Shown one piece after another: positions 1 through 4,878 of a stretch of 6,141 nucleotides of DNA; the stretch's first letter is position 1; each line of letters opens with the position of its first letter. Where the stretch lies: the NCBI GenBank assembly GCA_041746415.1, contig JBGTHB010000100.1, positions 1 to 6,141 of the forward strand, given 5' to 3'. The position numbers and the translations under genes were made by a program. Source of the stretch: JBGTHB01 sp041746415 (GTDB taxonomy: Bacteria > Pseudomonadota > Gammaproteobacteria > Coxiellales > Coxiellaceae). A model generated the notes under the pieces. It ran no database searches. It saw only the letters and a list, made by a program, of their open reading frames with translations, and was not told the origin of the DNA.

Positions 1-1996
1 AAATGTATTTTATTATATGTCAATTAAAGCCCCTTTGCTTGATCATGTCGGTAATGTGGTTGGCATTATTGGATCAACACTTGACTTAACTGTAGAGCAA
101 AATGAAAAAGACTTCTTGCTTGAAAAAAAGAAACAGGCAGAAGTTACACTGGAAAAAATTATTTCTTTGCTTCCTGGGCATGTTTATTGGTTGAATTGTG
201 ATGGTGTGTATCTTGGCTGTAATCAAAAACATGCTAAATTTGCAGGCTTGGATAGCTCACATGATATCGTTGGTAAACGAAATTCAGATTTACCATGGAA
301 AAATGATGCTGATTCTCTTGATTGTGTGAATAAAAAAATTATGAAAAATGGTGTGGCAGAGACTATAGAAGAGGTGCATGTAACTCAGGATGGCAAAAAA
401 GAAATTTATTGGTCACAGAAAGCTCCGCTAATTGGCGATGATGGTCAAGCCCTTGGTATGTTAGGTGTATCATTAGATATTACTAAGCTAAAAGAAACAG
501 AAAATGAACTAGAAAAAAACAATCAAGAAAAAACGGAATTTATTGCAGCTCTAAATAATATATTGCGTTCGAAAGTGAATGCCATTTCAATGATGGTTGA
601 TTTATTGAAGAAAACGAATTTGGTTGAAAAGCAAATTGAATATCTTAATTTATTGCAACAGGCGAATTCTGAAATACCAGGCGATTTAGTGTTTGCTGCT
701 GATTACGCTAAGCTCGATTCGGGTGAAATTGAATTGTATGCCGAAGAATTTAATTTGCTGGATTTGGTTGAATCCCTTTCCAATGGCTTTTATCGACAAG
801 CGAGCGCAAAAGAGATTACGTTTGCTATTAATTATGCTGATTTGCCAGGGGTGGTGATCAATAATTCCGTTACTCAGCTTCGGGAAATCATGAAAGCCAT
901 TGTGTCGCATTCCATTGAATATACGCATGAAGGTGGTGTTGCGCTTTCTTTTTCTGTTACTAAAAATAATAAAAGCCATTGGGTGGAAATTCATATTCAA
1001 GATTCAAGTGCGGGTTTCAGGCAAGATTATTTGGATAATATTTTTTCGCTATCGGATGCCAATAAAACGGATACAGACTATCCCAATTTGTCGATGCGCA
1101 TGGCGTTTTGCAAGAAAATGCTGGATAAGATGGGCGGTTCGATTGCGGTAACGAATAACAAAAAAACGGGCAGTACGTTTACGATTACACTGCCGGTGAG
1201 TAACATTTTCCCGTTAAGCAAAGAAGAAGCGATGCTAACAAAGGCGGCAAATGTACATCGCTATGTATTAATTGATGAGGATGCTTACACAATTGATTCG
1301 ATGAAAAGTGTGTTGGATGAAGCGGCATTGCGTGTTGTATCGCCTGCCGAATCCATTAAAAAAGTTAAAGCCCTTGTCAATCGGCCAGATGATTTAGATA
1401 TGATATTGATGGATCAGTCTCTTTTGAAATCGCATCCTCAATTGTTGAATTCATTATTAGATATTATAAAAGGACAAGATACGTTAATTATCGTCTTTGC
1501 GGATGAAACAACGGCCTATCGATCCGAGCTTAAACAGTCACACCAAATCATGAGCATCACTAAACCATTAAAATGGTCTCGCTTTTATAAAGATCTCCTG
1601 TCTTGTTGGGATGCGTTTAATCAACCGGCTTTGAAGGTGTTGTCGGTTGAAGATGATCCAATTTGTCAAAAAGGCATTGAGTTCGTTTTAAAAGAATTAA
1701 AATGCGACGTGGCAACTGTTGGATCAGGTGAAAAGGCTTTAGCGACTTTAAAAGAAAATAACCAATATGATGTGGTGTTTTTGGATATCGGTTTGCCAGG
1801 TCAAAATGGATTAACCACAGCCACTGCGATTAAAGAAGCGCTGGGTGATGACAGCCCCTTATTGGTCGCGTTAACTGGCCTCACCCGAAAAGTCGATCTC
1901 GACATGCTCTACGATTCCGGTCTTTTTTTTGCGGTGCTTGAAAAACCAGCGGCCGTCAAAGATGTCGAAGACGTCTTGTTGCGAATTAGAGAATAG
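1..1996 (+). CDS. PAS-containing hybrid sensor protein with degenerate (pseudo)histidine kinase core and two receiver domains, 5' partial
   Basis: The frame is open to the left edge (from base 2), and the first residues read as the last strand of a PAS domain (SIKAPLLD..GNVVGIIG..LDLT). The ATG at 17 is therefore internal and the true start is upstream. Numbering from that Met: coiled linker 26-50; second PAS 51-160 (PGHVYW, GVYLGCN, DLPW); HisKA-like region about 170-230; HATPase-like region about 280-395; receiver 1 about 415-530; receiver 2 about 539-657. The H-box aligns without gaps but has Asn181 for the acceptor His. The N-box has A294 and H298 for its Asn residues, G1 reads DSSAGF, and the G2 glycines are lost (357-362). 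Receiver 1 keeps D420, E421, D466 and K516 but has A495 at the Thr/Ser position. Receiver 2 has E545/D546, D590, T620 and K643. The likely role is a cytoplasmic or membrane-linked signalling scaffold or phospho-acceptor fed by another kinase. It ends 7 bases before the convergent repressor stop. Domain calls are firm; function is inferred. Confidence 0.92.
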   Translation, partial: NVFYYMSIKAPLLDHVGNVVGIIGSTLDLTVEQNEKDFLLEKKKQAEVTLEKIISLLPGHVYWLNCDGVYLGCNQKHAKFAGLDSSHDIVGKRNSDLPWKNDADSLDCVNKKIMKNGVAETIEEVHVTQDGKKEIYWSQKAPLIGDDGQALGMLGVSLDITKLKETENELEKNNQEKTEFIAALNNILRSKVNAISMMVDLLKKTNLVEKQIEYLNLLQQANSEIPGDLVFAADYAKLDSGEIELYAEEFNLLDLVESLSNGFYRQASAKEITFAINYADLPGVVINNSVTQLREIMKAIVSHSIEYTHEGGVALSFSVTKNNKSHWVEIHIQDSSAGFRQDYLDNIFSLSDANKTDTDYPNLSMRMAFCKKMLDKMGGSIAVTNNKKTGSTFTITLPVSNIFPLSKEEAMLTKAANVHRYVLIDEDAYTIDSMKSVLDEAALRVVSPAESIKKVKALVNRPDDLDMILMDQSLLKSHPQLLNSLLDIIKGQDTLIIVFADETTAYRSELKQSHQIMSITKPLKWSRFYKDLLSCWDAFNQPALKVLSVEDDPICQKGIEFVLKELKCDVATVGSGEKALATLKENNQYDVVFLDIGLPGQNGLTTATAIKEALGDDSPLLVALTGLTRKVDLDMLYDSGLFFAVLEKPAAVKDVEDVLLRIRE

Positions 1997-2003
1997 AAGT
2001 CTA

Positions 2004-2681
2004 TTAATTATTCTGCGTGATATCTAAGTTTGCCCAGAGTCTTAACACCGGGGCAAATTGAGTGCTTTTTATATTTTCCAATAGTAACGGCTTGGCCTGT
2101 GATTTTTGATTAGTGGCAACCGCATCAAAACTGGTTTCTTCACGACAGATTAATTGCCGGCAAATTAATTGGTGATTTTCTTGCTCGATGATGTAGGGCC
2201 GCTGATCGAGTGTAGTGCACTCTGTTCGAGGTAGCCAAATGCCACCCACAATATCACCTTTATAATAGTAAGGTTGCATTGCACCATCTTCAATGGTTAA
2301 GAAAACGGCGTTCTCATATTGTTTGCAAAATGCCTCGACCTCATGCGAGCGCTTTTCAGCGTACTCTTTGAAAGTTAAATCGGTGAATTTTATGTTTGAA
2401 TCAGCAAATGCCTGGGTGGGTTCTGCGCCTTGTCCATAGAGCAGCCAACTGACCCGGCAGTCTATGCCATCTTTTTTTAACGCCATGCTGAGTTTCATAG
2501 CGCCACTTTCGGTGAGTGTGGTCCTGGAAGGGGATTCCCAGTTTTTCAATGTGTTTAGAGGGATACCATATTTTTTGGCAAAGTCTTCGGCGGTTAAGCT
2601 CAGCAGCTGCCTAACGGCCTTTAGGCGCACTGAGCGCCCCATTTTCATCTCTGTTTCGTTGTCTTTTGGTATAGCGCTCAT
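2004..2681 (-). CDS. HTH (XRE/cI-like) repressor with catalytically dead S24/LexA-like C-terminal domain
   Basis: This is a 225-aa protein with an N-terminal helix-turn-helix at about 17-70 (LTAEDFAKKYGIPLNTLKNWE), a linker, and a C-terminal LexA/cI-type fold at about 125-220. The S24 signature is recognisable as EDGAMQPYYYKGDIVGG, but the nucleophilic Ser of the usual GDSM motif is Ala134 (codon at 2280-2282). In the region where the catalytic Lys is expected the protein has Arg (QLICRQLICR, 171-180). Self-cleavage is therefore unlikely, and the domain probably serves dimerisation or partner sensing. I chose ATG at 2681 because a GGAAAAG element sits just upstream; an in-frame TTG at 2699 would add six residues. 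It is transcribed divergently from the 2870 gene across a shared control region with three AAAAGTGTT sites, as expected for an autoregulating phage- or ICE-type repressor. The fold is well supported; the binding sites are inferred. Confidence 0.9.
   Translation of the reverse strand: MSAIPKDNETEMKMGRSVRLKAVRQLLSLTAEDFAKKYGIPLNTLKNWESPSRTTLTESGAMKLSMALKKDGIDCRVSWLLYGQGAEPTQAFADSNIKFTDLTFKEYAEKRSHEVEAFCKQYENAVFLTIEDGAMQPYYYKGDIVGGIWLPRTECTTLDQRPYIIEQENHQLICRQLICREETSFDAVATNQKSQAKPLLLENIKSTQFAPVLRLWANLDITQNN
2142..2171 (-). repeat. Tandem 15-bp near-duplication inside the repressor gene (QLICR-QLICR)
   Basis: Two adjacent 15-base units encode the same five residues, Gln-Leu-Ile-Cys-Arg (residues 171-180 of the repressor). 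They differ at 3 of 15 bases, all at third codon positions. The duplication keeps the frame and lies where the S24 fold normally carries its catalytic Lys strand. Confidence 0.75.
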
Positions 2682-2753
2682 TCTTTTCCATAGAATCAAT
2701 AAGTTAGAAATATTCCAGTCGTATTAACTCATTTTATCCTTAATTTCCAACCA

Positions 2754-2782
2754 GTTATAGGTCAAACCTTGAAAAGTGTTAA
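2754..2782 (-). promoter_or_regulatory. Predicted sigma70-type promoter of the repressor gene
   Basis: On the minus strand, TTAACA (2782-2777, one mismatch to TTGACA) is followed after exactly 17 bases by TATAAC (2759-2754, one mismatch to TATAAT). Transcription would start near 2747, giving a leader of about 65 bases to the ATG at 2681. The -35 lies across the junction of the two tandem AAAAGTGTT units and the first unit falls in the spacer, so a protein bound there would block or tune the repressor's own transcription. This is a prediction from consensus only. Confidence 0.55.
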
Positions 2783-2816
2783 AAGTGTTATTTATATTGA
2801 CACAAGCAACACTTTT
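2772..2816. promoter_or_regulatory. Candidate operator: three AAAAGTGTT elements (two tandem, one inverted) in the divergent promoter region
   Basis: AAAAGTGTT occurs at 2772-2780 and again directly adjacent at 2781-2789. Its exact reverse complement AACACTTTT is at 2808-2816. The outer inverted pair is separated by 18 bases (2790-2807). The tandem pair covers the -35 and spacer of the leftward promoter, and the inverted copy sits between the -35 and -10 of the rightward promoter. This is the expected geometry for operators of the neighbouring XRE-type repressor. The repeats are seen directly; the binding protein is inferred. Confidence 0.65.
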
Positions 2817-2825
2817 TGTTTTAAT
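2797..2825 (+). promoter_or_regulatory. Predicted sigma70-type promoter for the 60-aa ORF and downstream genes
   Basis: A perfect TTGACA (2797-2802) is followed after 17 bases by TTTAAT (2820-2825, one mismatch to TATAAT). Transcription would start around 2832, near the 8-base palindrome TGTATACA (2826-2833), leaving a leader of about 38 bases with a strong ribosome binding site. The inverted AACACTTTT copy lies within the spacer, so the promoter is probably repressible. Confidence 0.65.
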
Positions 2826-2869
2826 TGTATACAGATTAACAAGAGTAAATCGTCTACATGGAGGTCTAA

Positions 2870-3052
2870 ATGAGTGCATACAAAAGAACCAGTTTAACAA
2901 ATATCCCCGTCGTTTCTATGGAGCAATTCCATAACTGGGTAGCCATCTTACTATTTGAGAAAGCCAATCGATGCGTCCCAAGCGAAATGGAAATACGAAC
3001 AGTCGAAAATAAAATTCAATCTATTTTCGATGAATTGCTAAACGTTAAATAA
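2870..3052 (+). CDS. Small protein of unknown function (60 aa), first gene of the rightward cluster
   Basis: I do not recognise this protein. It starts at ATG with a perfect GGAGG (2860-2864) five bases upstream and is the first gene after the predicted repressible promoter, so translation is well supported. It has no signal peptide or membrane segment. The middle (about 17-32, MEQFHNWVAILLFEKA) and the C-terminal part (about 38-58, SEMEIRTVENKIQSIFDELL) look like amphipathic helices, compatible with a small helical protein-protein interaction or DNA-binding factor. Its place, divergent from an S24-like repressor and ahead of several regulators, fits a small control protein such as a Cro-like, anti-repressor or LvrR-like factor, but no HTH motif is clear and this is inference. 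A 72-base gap holding a hairpin separates it from the next gene. Confidence 0.78.
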   Translation: MSAYKRTSLTNIPVVSMEQFHNWVAILLFEKANRCVPSEMEIRTVENKIQSIFDELLNVK

Positions 3053-3071
3053 AGAATATTGAGGAGACCTT

Positions 3072-3107
3072 AGGCACCTTGAAACCACGCTTCCTATCGG
3101 GGTGCCT
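3072..3107 (+). promoter_or_regulatory. GC-rich hairpin between the 60-aa ORF and the TetR-like gene (possible attenuator or processing site)
   Basis: AGGCACC (3072-3078) and GGTGCCT (3101-3107) form a perfect 7-bp stem around a 22-base loop, in an otherwise AT-rich region. Only TTTC follows the stem, so it is a poor intrinsic terminator. The ribosome binding site of the next gene (AGGAG, 3111-3115) begins four bases after the stem. Partial termination, RNA processing or control of translation initiation are all possible. Confidence 0.4.
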
Positions 3108-3124
3108 TTCAGGAGAATAAAGTT

Positions 3125-3985
3125 GTGAAACAAGTAAATACAATAAGGAATGAAATCATACTTCCAGCCGCAAGAGAGTTTGTTCGTTGTGAGCACTATG
3201 ATCAATTGCTGTCATTAGAGGAAGTCGCACAGCGAGCGAACATTCCTTACGCTGAATTATGGCGAACCTATCAGAATACGGAATTTTTATTAGCGGAAGT
3301 AATTGTTCATTTAAATCAGCTGTGCGATGAGGTGATTTTTTCGCGCATTCATGGTCGTGACAAAGAGAATGAGTCAAAACCCATTGCGCGCTTTACTAAA
3401 TTATTTCGTCGCCTGCTTTGTGTATATCCAGAAATGCTGCTGTTGTTTAAACTGAATTTCAGCACAATTACCTACACTTTTTTAAATAATGTGTTAGAAG
3501 AGTTCTATTCGGGTTTTGAGTCACGCTTAGCCATTGTGTTGCATCAATCTGGCGTCGGAGTAGAGGCCAACAAAATAGCAAGAAAATATTTAGATTTTCT
3601 AAACAGTCGAGCGATTGAGCATTACCCATCTGAACTGGATGAATTTATTGAGTCATCAGAAGAGTATTTACTTAGTAGTGTTTCTTTTGTCGAAAAAGAG
3701 ATAGCAGGATTTAATTCTTTTCAACCCGCGAAATTTCAAGAAGTTAAAGTTGATCTTAGTATTGAAGCGAATGATTTAGAGTGCACAAACAACGTAATCA
3801 AAGATCAAAAAGAAATTATTTTAGAGCTGCTATCCGAAATTAATCGCATGCGAAACTTTTGTATTAGCGTTGAGTATAAAAACAAAATCAATAAAAGTAT
3901 GGCTGATTTTTACAAGCATTTATTCAAGGTTTGCAAAAGAAAATATCAAGAATGTATGGGTGTCGAGAGCGCGGAGCTTTATTAA
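3125..3985 (+). CDS. Divergent TetR-like HTH protein with long C-terminal extension
   Basis: This 286-aa protein starts at GTG with AGGAG nine bases upstream. Residues 7-60 follow the TetR N-terminal pattern: IRNEIILPAAREFV, then LEEVAQRANIPYAELWRTY, then NTEFLLAEVI, matching helix 1, the helix-turn-helix and helix 4. The remainder is all-helical in appearance with many charged residues and no membrane segment. From about 215 to 275 there is a heptad-like region (IKDQKEIILELLSEINRMR), so dimerisation is likely. It is longer than a typical TetR protein (about 190-220 aa). No ligand can be named. It lies between the 60-aa ORF and a LuxR-type regulator in the same direction, so it is probably part of one transcription unit. 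It could be a distant LvrA-like ICE regulator, judged only from position and size. The gene call is firm and the TetR assignment moderate. Confidence 0.82.
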   Translation: MKQVNTIRNEIILPAAREFVRCEHYDQLLSLEEVAQRANIPYAELWRTYQNTEFLLAEVIVHLNQLCDEVIFSRIHGRDKENESKPIARFTKLFRRLLCVYPEMLLLFKLNFSTITYTFLNNVLEEFYSGFESRLAIVLHQSGVGVEANKIARKYLDFLNSRAIEHYPSELDEFIESSEEYLLSSVSFVEKEIAGFNSFQPAKFQEVKVDLSIEANDLECTNNVIKDQKEIILELLSEINRMRNFCISVEYKNKINKSMADFYKHLFKVCKRKYQECMGVESAELY

Positions 3986-4018
3986 ATAGATTTGTTTTAA
4001 CAAAAAAAGAGTTCGGAT

Positions 4019-4651
4019 ATGGATGCATTAAAAGAAAAACAATTACAGTTTTCATCGTTGGTAGAAAATCTATTGAATCAAAATGGGTTAACACCAGTGA
4101 AGGTGGCTCATCAGGATCTTTTGCTTGAGTTGATTCATGTTTATAGTTTTAGCATTGAGCAGATTTCAAAAGAAACGAGTGTTAAGGAAAATTGTTTAAG
4201 TTCACTTGCAGCTGGTACTTTAGACAGAATCACCTTTTCAGAATACAGTCGATTATTGTGTTTTTACTGTTTTATGCAGACTAAACGCGAGTCTGCTGCT
4301 ACGAATCATGAGCGATCTCTTGTCATGATCCAGCGGTGGCAAGATGCAGTAGGATCCGTCCCTTTAGGTATTTACACAAAAGATAAAAAAATTACAAATC
4401 ATAAAAAGAGATTTTTTCATCGTTATTATGTTTGTAAAAAAGAAGGCGTGTATCTGACAGAGCAGGAACATACGCTTGCATATTATTTCTTAAATACAGA
4501 TAAAACCTATAAAACAATTGCTAATGACTTGAGTTTGTCGCCTCGAACGGTTGAATATTATGTGCAAAATCTAAAAATCAAGCTAGGGGCAAAAAACAAA
4601 GAAGTTCTCAAGAAAAAATTGCGAACGATTAGGCATCTTATTCGTATTTAA
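4019..4651 (+). CDS. LuxR-family HTH transcriptional regulator with a possible N-terminal XRE-like HTH
   Basis: This is a 210-aa protein. Residues 145-202 form a LuxR/GerE-type HTH: LTEQEHTLAYYFLN, then the recognition unit YKTIANDLSLSPRTVEYYVQNLKIKL. The usual His after TV is replaced by Tyr. The N-terminal half has no PAS, receiver or autoinducer domain. Instead residues 33-80 (IEQISKETSVKENCLSSLAAGT, then ITFSEYSRLLCFY) resemble a lambda-repressor-type HTH, so the protein may carry two DNA-binding modules. A basic linker (121-140) joins them. The ATG at 4019 has only a weak AGAG element upstream and sits 33 bases after the preceding stop; the long open frame and domain structure support it. 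The next gene encodes a second LuxR-type HTH only 15 bases downstream. The target genes are unknown, with the adjacent envelope genes as plausible candidates. Confidence 0.87.
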   Translation: MDALKEKQLQFSSLVENLLNQNGLTPVKVAHQDLLLELIHVYSFSIEQISKETSVKENCLSSLAAGTLDRITFSEYSRLLCFYCFMQTKRESAATNHERSLVMIQRWQDAVGSVPLGIYTKDKKITNHKKRFFHRYYVCKKEGVYLTEQEHTLAYYFLNTDKTYKTIANDLSLSPRTVEYYVQNLKIKLGAKNKEVLKKKLRTIRHLIRI

Positions 4652-4666
4652 AGCAGGAGAGAGTGA

Positions 4667-4861
4667 ATGACAAGTTCTAGCGAAATAAAACTCAATGCGC
4701 GTGAAAAAATGCTCCTTGAGGCAATTCGATTAAATCTTGATTTTGAACAAATAGCTCGAAAAATACGTTTATCGGTGCGAACGTTGAAGCAATACTATTT
4801 AAAAACGTTGATGCTTAAATTGAAATGTGAGTCGATAGAACAGTTGCGGGTTAAAATATAA
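4667..4861 (+). CDS. Stand-alone LuxR-type HTH protein (64 aa)
   Basis: Nearly the whole 64-aa protein is one LuxR/GerE-type HTH (residues 9-64): LNAREKMLLEAI, then FEQIARKIRLSVRTLKQYY, then LMLKLKCESIEQL. It matches the family at the RE, IA, LS.RT and KL positions, but has Asn for the usual Thr in LTxRE, Leu/Asn where a Gly is common, and Tyr where His is common. It has no sensing domain, so it may act as a constitutive DNA binder, as a GerE-like regulator, or as a partner of the larger LuxR-type protein just upstream, whose C-terminus it resembles. AGGAG lies seven bases before the ATG and the gap to the preceding stop is 15 bases, which indicates co-transcription. The size recalls the small regulator at the end of lvr modules, but it is clearly not CsrA. 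Confidence 0.85.
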   Translation: MTSSSEIKLNAREKMLLEAIRLNLDFEQIARKIRLSVRTLKQYYLKTLMLKLKCESIEQLRVKI

Positions 4862-4878
4862 AAATAATAGAGGTTGTG

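Noticed and set aside
686..1151. Open frames of 104 aa (minus, 686-1000) and 83 aa (plus, 900-1151) inside the hybrid kinase gene
   Set aside because: Both overlap the strongly supported PAS/kinase frame, lack ribosome binding sites of note and have no recognisable domains; they are out-of-frame shadows.
1304..1312. AAAAGTGTG, close to the AAAAGTGTT operator element
   Set aside because: It is inside the hybrid kinase coding region, has one mismatch and is far from any promoter; likely chance.
1992..2005. AATAGA-AG-TCTATT inverted repeat at the convergent gene ends as a shared terminator
   Set aside because: The stem is nearly all A/T with a two-base loop and no following T-run, and it lies within the two stop regions; too weak to call.
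2464..2727. 87-aa plus-strand frame opposite the repressor gene
   Set aside because: It is antisense to the HTH coding region and crosses the repressor's leader; its composition fits a complementary-strand shadow.
3156..3377. 73-aa minus-strand frame inside the TetR-like gene
   Set aside because: It lies opposite the conserved HTH-coding part of the sense gene and has no supporting signal.
3991..4004. TTTGTT-TT-AACAAA inverted repeat before the LuxR-type gene
   Set aside because: A weak A/T-rich stem with a two-base loop, expected by chance in such sequence; no second copy was found.
3931..4128. 65-aa plus-strand frame bridging the TetR-like and LuxR-type genes
   Set aside because: It overlaps both real genes in another frame and has no domain pattern.
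4667..4861. The 64-aa protein as a CsrA/LvrC homolog, from size and position
   Set aside because: It has none of the CsrA N-terminal pattern (MLxLTRRxGE) and clearly fits a LuxR-type HTH.
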